Positions 51,747-60,507 of a stretch of DNA of 64,000 bases are shown piece after piece. Below the pieces are notes generated by a model. That model saw only the letters and a program-made list of their open reading frames with translations, had not been told where the DNA came from and did no database searches. The position numbers were made by a program, and so were the translations under genes. Source of the DNA: Abyssibius alkaniclasticus (GTDB lineage: Bacteria; Pseudomonadota; Alphaproteobacteria; Rhodobacterales; Rhodobacteraceae); NCBI RefSeq assembly GCF_020447305.1, contig NZ_CP095732.1:1210501-1274500 (forward strand), read 5' to 3'. Position 1 is the first letter of the stretch, and the number at the start of each line of letters is the position of its first letter.

Positions 51747-52723
51747 CAACCTGTCCTTTTCGGGGTTTTGAGCATATCGGCGGCAATAGCAATGGCCTTG
51801 GCCTGGCGCGCGGCATAATCGCCGGAAACAATGGTGTAGCTGGCGCCGTGGGCCTGCAATTTCGCCTCGGTCAGCTCGTAAAAGCGGCGGCGCAGATCGG
51901 CGCGGGCGAAATAGCGGATAGGGTCGTTTTCCCAGGGGATTTCCGGGTCGAGCAGCAGGTAATGTTCGGGCAGTTCGATGCGTGCTTCGAGGTCGGGCAG
52001 GCTGTGGCCCAGCAGCATTTCGGCCCAGACGGCGGTGAGCAGCGGGTCGGTATCTTCAAACAGCAGCGGGCCGGCCATCATGGCCAGCGTGCGGCGGTGG
52101 GCGACATGGCCATCGACGATGAAGTGTAATTCCTCTGCGCGGTAATCACCCTCGGCGCGGTATTTTTCGTAAGGGCGGCCATATTCCGGCACGTAAGGCC
52201 CGCCAAATTCGCGCGCCAGCACATCGGCCAGATAGGATTTGCCGGTGCTTTCCGGCCCGACAAGCGTGAGCCGTTTCTGATACCAGGGCCGCACGACACT
52301 CGGCAGCGATTTCCAGTGTTCATTGGGGTTGGCACGAATTTCGGCGCTATCGGCGGGATAGGCCATCCACATCGGGTCGAGAATGAAATGCTGCGCGCCA
52401 AGCGCGCGGGCGAGGGTTACGATGTAGTCTTCCGAACCGATGACACGATCGATCGGCTCGGGGTGAAAGCCACGGATGATGCGCGCCCAGCCCGGATCGT
52501 CGGAGGGGAGCGGCTCGTCGCCATTGTTCTGCACGATCACTTCGGCCAGCGGAAAGAGTTCCTGCATCCAGCCCTTGCGCACGGCGGGTGGAATCGGGTC
52601 GGCATCGCTGGCCGACAGGATGATCGTCAGCCGGTCCACCAAGTGCTGCGCGGTGCGCACAAGGGCGACATGGCCTTCATGGGGCGGCATGAATTTGCCG
52701 AGGATCACGCCGGTCGTTGTCAT
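51746..52723 (-). CDS. nadR: NadR-like bifunctional NMN adenylyltransferase/ribosylnicotinamide kinase
   Basis: A 325-residue two-domain protein. Residues 1-145 form a nucleotidyltransferase domain with '[10 protein letters not shown]' (His-Glu-Gly-His at 15-18) and a later '[15 protein letters not shown]' segment. Residues 150-325 form a kinase domain with Walker A 'GPESTGKS' (156-163), followed by 'VPEYGRPY'. In enterobacterial NadR these domains salvage nicotinamide riboside to NAD. The N-terminal repressor helix-turn-helix of that protein is absent here, so this form is purely enzymatic. The start at 52723 follows an AAGGG site. It overlaps apt. Confidence 0.87.
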   Translation of the reverse strand: MTTTGVILGKFMPPHEGHVALVRTAQHLVDRLTIILSASDADPIPPAVRKGWMQELFPLAEVIVQNNGDEPLPSDDPGWARIIRGFHPEPIDRVIGSEDYIVTLARALGAQHFILDPMWMAYPADSAEIRANPNEHWKSLPSVVRPWYQKRLTLVGPESTGKSYLADVLAREFGGPYVPEYGRPYEKYRAEGDYRAEELHFIVDGHVAHRRTLAMMAGPLLFEDTDPLLTAVWAEMLLGHSLPDLEARIELPEHYLLLDPEIPWENDPIRYFARADLRRRFYELTEAKLQAHGASYTIVSGDYAARQAKAIAIAADMLKTPKRTG

Positions 52724-52762
52724 TCGCGCCATCCCTTGTCCATTGGCCTTCATTACGCGGGG

Positions 52763-52794
52763 CCTTGGCAGCTTAGCGGCTGGATTTGCCAAGG
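52763..52794. other. Inverted repeat between mtnP and nadR
   Basis: CCTTGGCA (52763-52770) and TGCCAAGG (52787-52794) are perfect 8-bp arms with a 16-base loop. It lies between the mtnP stop and the nadR start on the minus strand, without a T-run. It may be an mRNA stabilising hairpin or an operator. Confidence 0.5.
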
Positions 52795-52816
52795 AACAGG
52801 GGTGCGTGCGGGTTTT

Positions 52817-53692
52817 TTAACGGTTCAGAACGCGGCCCGCCACGGCATCGAGCCTGGCCAGCAGCGCCGGGTCGCGGGCTTCGGGGGCGGTCATGATGCC
52901 GAATTCCAGCGCGCGGTCGCAGCCATGCGGGCAGGGGGCGCGACGGGCGCCAAGCAAGGCGGGCAGACGCGCCACAAGATCACGCGCCTTGGCCGAGTTG
53001 CCCTGCAACGTGCCGATGATCTGGGCGATGTCGACAGTGCCATGTTCGGGGTGCCAACTGTCAAAATCGGTGATCATGGCCACGGACGCATAGCAAAGCT
53101 CGGCTTCGCGGGCGAGTTTGGCTTCGGGCATATTGGTCATGCCGATCACATCGGCCCCCCAGCTTTCCCGATACATTTTGCTTTCGGCGATCGAGGAGAA
53201 TTGCGGCCCCTCCATTGCCAGATAGGTGCCGCCGTTATGGATGGTTACACCTGCCGCCTTGCCCGCCGCCAGCGCATGGGCTGAAAGCCGCGCGCATGTC
53301 GGATGCGCCATTGAGACATGGCCAACGCAGCCCGTGCCGAAGAAGGATTTTTCGCGCGCGAAGCTGCGGTCGATGAACTGGTCGACCACCACAAAGTCAC
53401 CCGGCGCCATGTTTTCGCGGAACGAGCCGCAGGCGGAAACGGAAAATACATCGGTGACGCCAAGCCGCTTGAGCGCGTCGATATTGGCGCGGTAGTTGAT
53501 AGTGGTGGGGCTATGCACATGCCCGCGGCCGTGGCGTGGCAAAAAGGCCATGCGCACACCGTTCAGCGTGCCGGTCAGAATGGCGTCAGACGGTGCGCCC
53601 CAGGGGCTGGCAACGTCTTGCCATGTTGCGTCCTTCAACCCGTCAATCTCGTAAAGCCCGCTGCCGCCGATAATGCCGATCACCGTGTCCAT
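52817..53692 (-). CDS. mtnP: S-methyl-5'-thioadenosine phosphorylase
   Basis: A 291-residue purine nucleoside phosphorylase-family enzyme that splits methylthioadenosine into adenine and methylthioribose-1-phosphate. 'IIGGSGLYEIDGL' starts the protein, 'FLPRHGRGHVHSPTTINYRANI' and 'SACGSFREN' form the phosphate/base pocket, and 'MEGPQFSS' and 'GMTNMPEAKLAREAELCY' follow, the latter being diagnostic for MTAP over other PNPs. It heads the adenine and NAD salvage group together with the upstream flavin reductase. Confidence 0.94.
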   Translation of the reverse strand: MDTVIGIIGGSGLYEIDGLKDATWQDVASPWGAPSDAILTGTLNGVRMAFLPRHGRGHVHSPTTINYRANIDALKRLGVTDVFSVSACGSFRENMAPGDFVVVDQFIDRSFAREKSFFGTGCVGHVSMAHPTCARLSAHALAAGKAAGVTIHNGGTYLAMEGPQFSSIAESKMYRESWGADVIGMTNMPEAKLAREAELCYASVAMITDFDSWHPEHGTVDIAQIIGTLQGNSAKARDLVARLPALLGARRAPCPHGCDRALEFGIMTAPEARDPALLARLDAVAGRVLNR

Positions 53693-53705
53693 AATGCCCC
53701 TCGTT

Positions 53706-54317
53706 TTATTTCTGGCCGGGGCGGGTAAGCTGGAACAGATCCCCCGCGGCGCAGTAATCTCTATAGCCGAGCCGGGCCACAGGCTGATAGGCCGCCACGT
53801 TCAACATTTCGTTTTCCATGAACCGATCTTGGATATGGATGCCGACAACCTCGCCGATGGTCATGGTGTTCTCATCGCCCGGAAGCTCGATGATCCGCCA
53901 CAGCCGGCATTCCAGCGCGGCGGGGCTGGCGGCCACGCGCGGCACATCCACCACGCGGCAGGGGGCTTTTTGCAGCCCCGCCAGTTCAAACTCGTCATGC
54001 CCGGCATCATAGGGCCCCGAGGTGATGTTCATGGCATCGACCAGCTCGCGGCTGACGATATTGACCACAAATTCGCCACTGGCGCGGATATTGGCCAGCG
54101 AATCCTTGCCGCGCGCACGGTCTTGCTTGCTGCCGGTCGAGCCGAACATGACCATTGGTGGCGCATCGGAAATGGCATTGAAAAAGCTGTAGGGGGCCAG
54201 ATTGGCCGTGCCATCGGCATTGCGCGTGGAAATCCAGCCAATCGGGCGGGGTGCGACGATGGCTTTGAACGGCGAATGCGGTGGTTTTGGGTCGTCGGTG
54301 CCGGGGCGATAGAACAT
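53706..54317 (-). CDS. Flavin reductase family protein
   Basis: A 203-residue FMN-binding split-barrel protein. 'IVAPRPIGWISTRNADGTANLAPYSFFNAIS' (in part) and 'RASGEFVVNIVS' are the family marks. Such proteins reduce flavin for a partner oxygenase or transfer electrons directly; no partner is visible. The start at 54317 follows an AGGA site; the frame continues 15 codons upstream. It ends 13 bases before mtnP. Confidence 0.86.
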   Translation of the reverse strand: MFYRPGTDDPKPPHSPFKAIVAPRPIGWISTRNADGTANLAPYSFFNAISDAPPMVMFGSTGSKQDRARGKDSLANIRASGEFVVNIVSRELVDAMNITSGPYDAGHDEFELAGLQKAPCRVVDVPRVAASPAALECRLWRIIELPGDENTMTIGEVVGIHIQDRFMENEMLNVAAYQPVARLGYRDYCAAGDLFQLTRPGQK

Positions 54318-54477
54318 ATGGTGGTTTCCTGTTTGCGGGGAAACTATGTGCATGTTACCCAAGTGTCGAGACCCAGGGGAGCATAATCCGATGAACCAGT
54401 GCAGCGCGCGACGATAACGGCCAGGCCACCCATTCCGTCCGCCCGTTTTCGGCCCCCGTCAGGTATCGGATTTTCTG

Positions 54478-55008
54478 ATGTTCCAATTCACCCCTGAATC
54501 TCCGTTCGACTGGTATGAGGTCGAGTATCTGCTCGACACCTGCTTTGCGCCGGGGCGCACGGCGCTGTCATCCTACCGGCTGCGCGACGGGATCCCGCCG
54601 CTGGCGGGCCTGTCGCTGGTGGCGCGCGATGAATATGACGTTCTGGGCGGCTCGATCCGCTATTGGCCCATTCGCATTGGCGTGGCAGGCCATGCGGCGC
54701 TGCTGCTTGGCCCGGTGGCCGTGCATCCCACCCGGCAGGGCGAGGGGCTGGGGGCGCTCTTGATCAATGACAGTCTGCACCGGGCAAGGGCGCTTGGCTG
54801 GAGCCGCGTGGTGCTGGTGGGCGACGAGCCCTATTACAAACGTTTCGGATTTGACCGGGCGACGGCGATGGCGCTGGATTATCCGCCCCCCACCAACCCC
54901 GACCGCCTGCTCGCCCAGGCCCTGCAGCCCGGCGCGTTTGACGGGGTTTCGGGCATGGTGCGCAAATGGGATGGCGCAGACCTGGTGCAGGGCCGCGCGC
55001 CGGATTAG
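54478..55008 (+). CDS. GNAT-family N-acetyltransferase (YhbS-like)
   Basis: A 176-residue acetyltransferase. The acetyl-CoA loop is 'HPTRQGEGLGALLIND', preceded by 'LLLGPVAV' and followed by 'VVLVGDEPYYKRFGFDRA', the YhbS-type pattern. The substrate is unknown. It lies alone on the plus strand in a 160-bp divergent gap with the flavin reductase. Its stop overlaps the ptsP stop by four bases. Confidence 0.85.
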   Translation: MFQFTPESPFDWYEVEYLLDTCFAPGRTALSSYRLRDGIPPLAGLSLVARDEYDVLGGSIRYWPIRIGVAGHAALLLGPVAVHPTRQGEGLGALLINDSLHRARALGWSRVVLVGDEPYYKRFGFDRATAMALDYPPPTNPDRLLAQALQPGAFDGVSGMVRKWDGADLVQGRAPD

Positions 55009-57257
55009 CTCACCAGCTTGGCAATCCAGTCGGTCAGTGCGGGGCGGGCGGAGATTTCGCCGCGCTCGCGGGCAGAGATGATCACCGCGCGGGCTTCATC
55101 AAGATCGACCAGCCGCAAGATGCGTTTGACCGGGCCAACCGAAGCGGGGCGCATGGACAGGTTGCGCAACCCCATTGCCGCCAGTGCCAGCGCCTCGAGC
55201 GGGCGGCCGGCATCTTCGCCACAAAACGAAACGGGCGTGCGGGCTGCGGTGCAGCGCTTTACGATATGTTCGATGAAATCCAGAAAACTGAGGTTCAGCG
55301 TGTCATAGCGGCGGCGCACAAGCTCGTTTTCACGATCGGCCGCAAAGAAGAACTGCTTGAGGTCGTTGCCGCCGATCGACAAAAAATCGGTTGTCTTGAA
55401 GAACATATCCGGCGCATAGGCAAGGCTGGGGGTTTCCAGCATTGCGCCGATCTTCAGATCGGAGGGCACCACATGCTTATGCGCCACTTCGCGGGCAATT
55501 TCGGCATGGACCATATCGCGCGCCTGCAGATATTCATCCGTTTCGGCCACGAAGGGGAACATCACGCGCAAGGGTCGCCCCTTGGCGGCGCGGATCAGCG
55601 CCTGAAGCTGCATCCGCATCACACCGGGCCTGTCGAGCCCCACGCGAATGGCGCGCCAGCCCAAGGCGGGGTTCGGCTCTTCAACCCGTTTGAGATAGGG
55701 CAGCACCTTGTCCGAGCCGATATCGAGCGTGCGGAAGGTCACCGGCATATCGCCCGCCGCGTCCATCACGCGGGTGTAAAGCGAGACGAGGTCATCGCGG
55801 CGCGGCATCCGGGCATGAATGAGAAACTGCAATTCGGTGCGATACAGCCCCACGCCTTGCGCCCCACAGGTGTTCAGGCTGGGCAGGTCGGCCATTAGCC
55901 CTGCATTCATATGCAGATCGACCACCACGCCGTTGCGCGTTTCGGCCGGCAGGTCGCGCAGGGCGGCATATTCATGCTGGGCCTCGGCCTGCATGGCCAG
56001 CTTTTCGCGAAAGGCCGCAACGATTTTTTCTTCCGGGCGCAGATGCACCACGCCGCTATCGCCATCCACCAGGATCGGGTCGCCATTCAGCGCCTCGCGG
56101 CTGATATGTTCCGCCTGAATGACCAGCGGAATGGCCAGCGCACGCGCCACAATCGCGGCATGGCTGCCAACGCTGCCCTCTTCCAGCACAACACCGATGA
56201 TCTTGCCGGCGTAATCCAGCAACTCGCCCGGCCCGATATTGCGCGCCACCAGCACGGCATTGTCGGGAATATCGCGGCCATTGGCCCCTTCGCCGCCCGA
56301 CAGAATGCGCAAAAGCCGGTTGGACAGGTCATCCAGATCATGCAGGCGCTCGCGGATATAGGGGTCGGCGACGCGCTCCATGCGCATCCGGGTGCTGGTC
56401 TGCTCGCGCTCCACCGCCACAATCGCCGCAAGGCCGGAATCGATCGAGGCTTCCATCCGCCGCCGCCAGCCACGGTCTTGCGCGAACATGCGATAAGTAT
56501 CCAGAACATCGCGGTGGTCGCCCGCCTCATGGGCGAAATCCGCCTCATACATGCGGTCCACTTCCGATTGCAGCGTTTCAATCGCGGCCGCCAGCTTGGC
56601 CATTTCCACATCCGGGTCATCGGCCACGGGGTTGGCCACCACGACCTGCTGTTCGTGCAACAGAACCACGCCTTCGGCGGCACCTTCCTGGCCGATCAGC
56701 CCGCGCGCAAAGAACGGCCAGCTATGCTGGGTAGGCACGGAAAGGTCATCGGGCCCGGCGAAAACGCCAAGCTCGGTCATTTCCGCCAGAACCATCGCCA
56801 CGATTTCCAGCGCGTAAATCTCGTCATCGGTGTAGATGCGCGGAGCGGTGTTTTGCACAACAACCACACCCAGCACGGCACCAAGGCGCGAAATGGGCAC
56901 GCCCAGAAAGCTCGAATAGATCTCTTCGCCGGTTTCAGGGCGGTAGCTGAAGCCCTTGGCCTTTGGCGCATCGGCCTCGTTCACCGGATTGGCCGATTTC
57001 ACGACCCGCCCGACAAGCCCTTCGCCAATGCGCAGGCGCGTATTATGCACCGCTTCGGCGCGCAAACCTTCGGTGGCGCAAAGCTCCAGCGTTTGCTCGT
57101 CGCGGCGCAGATAGATCGAACACACCTCGGCAGCCATCGATTCGGCGATCAGCCGCACAATGCTGTTCAGCCGGTCCTGCCCTTCGCCGGCCTCGGCCAT
57201 GACCGCGCGCAGACGTTGCAACAGAATGCGTGATTCGACGCCTTTTGATGAACCCAT
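55005..57257 (-). CDS. ptsP: Phosphoenolpyruvate-protein phosphotransferase PtsP (nitrogen PTS enzyme I)
   Basis: A 750-residue enzyme I of the nitrogen phosphotransferase system, which regulates rather than transports. The order is an N-terminal GAF domain (residues 1-165), the PTS N-terminal and mobile domain with the phospho-His in 'GSVGSHAAIVARAL', and a C-terminal PEP-binding barrel with 'GVGLYRTELQFL' and the acid/base Cys in 'VSFCGEDAGRP'. The GAF domain may sense glutamine or another nitrogen signal. It follows lysC by 26 bases. Confidence 0.94.
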   Translation of the reverse strand: MGSSKGVESRILLQRLRAVMAEAGEGQDRLNSIVRLIAESMAAEVCSIYLRRDEQTLELCATEGLRAEAVHNTRLRIGEGLVGRVVKSANPVNEADAPKAKGFSYRPETGEEIYSSFLGVPISRLGAVLGVVVVQNTAPRIYTDDEIYALEIVAMVLAEMTELGVFAGPDDLSVPTQHSWPFFARGLIGQEGAAEGVVLLHEQQVVVANPVADDPDVEMAKLAAAIETLQSEVDRMYEADFAHEAGDHRDVLDTYRMFAQDRGWRRRMEASIDSGLAAIVAVEREQTSTRMRMERVADPYIRERLHDLDDLSNRLLRILSGGEGANGRDIPDNAVLVARNIGPGELLDYAGKIIGVVLEEGSVGSHAAIVARALAIPLVIQAEHISREALNGDPILVDGDSGVVHLRPEEKIVAAFREKLAMQAEAQHEYAALRDLPAETRNGVVVDLHMNAGLMADLPSLNTCGAQGVGLYRTELQFLIHARMPRRDDLVSLYTRVMDAAGDMPVTFRTLDIGSDKVLPYLKRVEEPNPALGWRAIRVGLDRPGVMRMQLQALIRAAKGRPLRVMFPFVAETDEYLQARDMVHAEIAREVAHKHVVPSDLKIGAMLETPSLAYAPDMFFKTTDFLSIGGNDLKQFFFAADRENELVRRRYDTLNLSFLDFIEHIVKRCTAARTPVSFCGEDAGRPLEALALAAMGLRNLSMRPASVGPVKRILRLVDLDEARAVIISARERGEISARPALTDWIAKLVS

Positions 57258-57283
57258 CTATCCGGCCTTTTTGGGGGGATATG

Positions 57284-58537
57284 TCATGAAACCTTGTGCA
57301 ACTCAAAGGCATCATGCAGCGACTGCACGGCCAGTTCCATATACTTTCGGTCAACCAGCACCGAAACCTTGATCTCGGATGTGGTGATGACCTTGATGTT
57401 GACGCCATCCTCGGCCAGCGCCCTGAACATTTTCTGCGCAACGCCTGCATGGCTGCGCATTCCGATGCCGACAATGGAAACCTTGGCGACATTCTCATCC
57501 ATATCCAGCGCACGAAACTCGATCTCACCCGCGCTTTGCGCGGCTTCAATGGCGCGCACGGCGCCGGGCACCTGATCATGCGGGCAAGAGAATGTCATAT
57601 CGGTGCGCCCGTCCTCCGAGATGTTCTGCACGATCATGTCGACATTGACGCCCGCCTCGGCCAGCGGGCCGAAAATGGCGGCCGCCACGCCGGGGCGGTC
57701 AGCCACGCTGATCAATGTCACCTTGGCCTCATCGCGCGAATAGGCGACGCCTGAAACGATACGGGATTCCATAATTTCCTCCTCATCGCAGACAAGCGTT
57801 CCCGGCTCGTCGCTAAAACTGCTTAGCACCTGAAGGCGCACTTTGTAACGCATTGCCAGTTCAACCGAGCGGGTTTGCAGCACTTTTGCACCCAGCGAGG
57901 CCAGTTCGAGCATTTCTTCATAGCCCACGCGGTTCAGCTTGCGGGCCTTGGCGGTGATGCGCGGATCGGTCGTATAGACCCCGTCAACATCGGTATAAAT
58001 ATCGCAGCGTTCGGCGTTGAACGCGGCGGCAAAGGCCACGGCGGTGGTGTCAGAGCCGCCGCGCCCCAGCGTTGTCACGCGGCCATCATCGCCCACACCC
58101 TGAAAGCCGGCCACCACGGCCACCTGCATACCATCGGCAAACTTGGCATTGAAATTATCGTTCGGAATGTCGACGATGCGCGCCGCCCCATGCGCCGATG
58201 TGGTTTTGAGCGGCACCTGCCAGCCCTGCCAACTGCGCGCCTGAATGCCCATTTCCTGCAGGACAATCGCCATCAGCCCCGAGGTGACCAGCTCGCCCGA
58301 GGCGACAACCGCATCATATTCGCGCGCATCGTAAAAGCCGGGCGTGCCCGCCGCCCCGCCCGCCGAAGCCTCGCGCACATAGCCGACAAGCTTGTTGGTT
58401 TCACCCGACATGGCCGAAACGATGACAATCACCTCATAGCCGCGCTCGACCTCGCGCTGCACTTTCAGGGCCGCATTGCGAATGCGGTCGATATCGGCCA
58501 CCGAAGTGCCGCCAAATTTCATGACCAAACGGGGCAT
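57284..58537 (-). CDS. lysC: Aspartokinase
   Basis: A 417-residue enzyme that phosphorylates aspartate at the head of the lysine, threonine and methionine pathways. 'VMKFGGTSVAD' binds ATP and aspartate, 'TLGRGGSDTTAVAFAA' closes the catalytic domain, and two ACT domains at the C terminus (about 265-417) give feedback control. The start at 58537 is the family start; the frame extends 20 codons upstream. thrC further along the window is a later step of the same branch. It is probably co-transcribed with ptsP. Confidence 0.95.
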   Translation of the reverse strand: MPRLVMKFGGTSVADIDRIRNAALKVQREVERGYEVIVIVSAMSGETNKLVGYVREASAGGAAGTPGFYDAREYDAVVASGELVTSGLMAIVLQEMGIQARSWQGWQVPLKTTSAHGAARIVDIPNDNFNAKFADGMQVAVVAGFQGVGDDGRVTTLGRGGSDTTAVAFAAAFNAERCDIYTDVDGVYTTDPRITAKARKLNRVGYEEMLELASLGAKVLQTRSVELAMRYKVRLQVLSSFSDEPGTLVCDEEEIMESRIVSGVAYSRDEAKVTLISVADRPGVAAAIFGPLAEAGVNVDMIVQNISEDGRTDMTFSCPHDQVPGAVRAIEAAQSAGEIEFRALDMDENVAKVSIVGIGMRSHAGVAQKMFRALAEDGVNIKVITTSEIKVSVLVDRKYMELAVQSLHDAFELHKVS

Positions 58538-58603
58538 ATACGCCGCTCCAGGCTGGTTGCGTCGCGCTCTATTAGCCAAAAGCTTTGGCAGCGGCAAGCG
58601 GCG

Positions 58604-59023
58604 CTAGCTGTCGCGGCGCTTTTGCCAGGGCAGCGGGGCGACGGGAATACCGTCTTCCAGCAGGGCACGGGCATCCTCGAGCTTCGCTTCGCCGTAAATC
58701 GGCTTTGACGGCAAATCGCCCTCGTGCATTTTGCGGGCCTGTGTGGCGAAATTCTTGCCCACATCGGTGGCTTCGGCCTCGAATTTTTTGCGCAATTCGC
58801 GCAAGGCCTGCTCGGCAGGGGTGGCGGGCGCGCTTAACGGATGGGCATTTTGCTGCTCGGCAAGCGAGACGGCGGGCGCCATGATTGCCTTTGAAACCGC
58901 GGTATCACCGCATACGGAACAGGCCACCAAACCACGGTCTTGCAGCCGCTCGTAATCGGCATTGGAGCCGAACCACGAGTCAAACACATGCCCTTTGGCG
59001 CATTCAAGCGAGAACCTGATCAT
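58604..59023 (-). CDS. DUF1178 family protein
   Basis: A 139-residue protein with two Cys pairs' worth of zinc-ribbon-like sequence ('LECAKGHVFDSWFG', 'VACSVCGDTAVSKAI') and the conserved 'MIRFSLECAKGH' start. The C terminus has 'ARALLEDGIPVAPLPW'. DUF1178 proteins occur across alpha- and betaproteobacteria with no function known to me. It is divergent from phoR across 82 bases and lies upstream of lysC on the same strand. Confidence 0.85.
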   Translation of the reverse strand: MIRFSLECAKGHVFDSWFGSNADYERLQDRGLVACSVCGDTAVSKAIMAPAVSLAEQQNAHPLSAPATPAEQALRELRKKFEAEATDVGKNFATQARKMHEGDLPSKPIYGEAKLEDARALLEDGIPVAPLPWQKRRDS

Positions 59024-59105
59024 GGAAAGCCTGTCTTGTTAACGTCACCATTGAGATATATCGCGCTTATGTAAATGCAATCAACCACGCGGGACATTCG
59101 ACCCA

Positions 59106-60377
59106 ATGTTCAGAAAAACCGCCAGTTATTTGCCTTTGGCCTGCGTTTTGGGGCTGTTGGCAGGCCTTATTGCAACCTTTACCGATTCGGGCTGGATCGT
59201 GGGTGTGGCCGCGTTTCTGCTGGTGCTGCTGTTTGGCATGTTCCGCGATGTGCAGACCGAAATACCGGAACTGCCCCCCGAGCAGCCCGCCCCGCTTTCA
59301 ACCGACCTGCCGCTGGGCTTTGGGCGCGCCATGCTGCGCGGCCTGCCCTCGCCGTTGATCGTGTTGTCGCGCAAGGGGCGGGTGATTTACGCCAACTCTG
59401 CCGCCGAAGCCCTGGTCAGCCATGTCGAGGTGGGCGCGCATATTTCCAATATTTTCCGCGCACCGGAATTTGTTGCCGCACTTGGGCGCGCGCAAGCCAG
59501 CGGGCAACCCCAAAGCGTGGCCTTTGCCGCGCGGCTTGGCACCGAGCGGATATTGGAGGCCCAGATCGGCCCGCTGCCCAAGGGCAATGATTTCGGGGTG
59601 ACTGCGCATACGATCCTGCAGATCGAAGACCGCACCCAGGCCCGCCGCATGGAAACCCTGCGCCGTGATTTCATTGCCAATGCCAGCCATGAGCTGCGCA
59701 CGCCGCTGGCCTCGATCATCGGTTATATCGAAACGCTGCGCGGCCCGGCACAAGACGACCCCGAAGCACAGGCCGAGTTTCTGGGCATCATGGCGCGGCA
59801 GGCCGCCCGGATGCAGCGCCTGGTCGATGATCTGATGAGCCTGTCACGTATCGAGCTGAACGCGCATCAGCGCCCCGATGGCCGCTGCGACCTGACCGAG
59901 CTTGCGGCGGAATGTATCCGCGCGCTGGCGCCATCCTCGCTGCTGGAAGATGTTCAGGTTGTCATGGCCGGCGCGGCTGCGCCCTGCTTTGTTGTGGGCG
60001 ACCGCGACCAGCTTTTGCAGGTGCTGACCAACCTGATTGACAACGCCATCAAATATTCCGGCCAGGGTGGCAAGGTAACGATCACGCCCAATATGACCAG
60101 TTCGCGCCATCCAGGCCAATGGGGGCTGAGCGTGCAGGATACCGGGCCGGGCATTGCGCGCGAACACCTGCCGCGCCTGACCGAACGCTTTTACCGCATC
60201 AGCGCCGCCAAAAGCCGCGACAAGGGCGGCACCGGGCTTGGCCTTGCGATTGTAAAGCACATTCTCAACCGGCATGGCGGGCGGCTGGACATCGATTCGA
60301 CCCTGGGCGAAGGAAGCACTTTTACCATCTGGGTTCCGTCATATCCCGACCGAGACCCGGAACCGGAACCGGAATAG
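59106..60377 (+). CDS. phoR: Phosphate regulon sensor histidine kinase PhoR
   Basis: A 423-residue membrane kinase. Two hydrophobic helices fill residues 8-46, a PAS domain follows ('VLSRKGRVIYANSAAEAL'), then the HisKA domain with phospho-acceptor His195 in 'NASHELRTPLAS' and the ATPase domain ('NLIDNAIKY', 'DTGPGIA', 'GGTGLGLAIV'). It senses phosphate status through the Pst transporter and phosphorylates PhoB. The absence of a large periplasmic domain fits PhoR. pstSCA follow directly; phoB is not in the window. Confidence 0.93.
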   Translation: MFRKTASYLPLACVLGLLAGLIATFTDSGWIVGVAAFLLVLLFGMFRDVQTEIPELPPEQPAPLSTDLPLGFGRAMLRGLPSPLIVLSRKGRVIYANSAAEALVSHVEVGAHISNIFRAPEFVAALGRAQASGQPQSVAFAARLGTERILEAQIGPLPKGNDFGVTAHTILQIEDRTQARRMETLRRDFIANASHELRTPLASIIGYIETLRGPAQDDPEAQAEFLGIMARQAARMQRLVDDLMSLSRIELNAHQRPDGRCDLTELAAECIRALAPSSLLEDVQVVMAGAAAPCFVVGDRDQLLQVLTNLIDNAIKYSGQGGKVTITPNMTSSRHPGQWGLSVQDTGPGIAREHLPRLTERFYRISAAKSRDKGGTGLGLAIVKHILNRHGGRLDIDSTLGEGSTFTIWVPSYPDRDPEPEPE

Positions 60378-60399
60378 CACCTGAAAACAAACACTTGGA

Positions 60400-60431
60400 C
60401 TGTCACAAAACTGTTGTCGCTTTGTTATATT
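60400..60431 (+). promoter_or_regulatory. Pho box and -10 element of pstS
   Basis: CTGTCACAAAACTGTTGT (60400-60417) is a close match to the PhoB target of two CTGTCA repeats in 11-bp steps. TATATT (60426-60431) follows at the distance expected for a -10 box when PhoB replaces the -35 contact. It begins 22 bases after the phoR stop. An extra inverted repeat, GTCAC (60445-60449) with GTGAC (60454-60458), lies in the leader. Confidence 0.82.
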
Positions 60432-60507
60432 CCTGCCGCAGCTTGTCACGATTGTGACGACGCCGGACAAAGGGTTCGGCTGTACGCAAATCTACGGAGT
60501 ATCACTC

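Noticed and set aside
54318-54477. Regulatory element or small gene in the 160-bp divergent gap before the GNAT gene
   Set aside because: No open frame with a ribosome site, convincing palindrome or promoter pair could be found.
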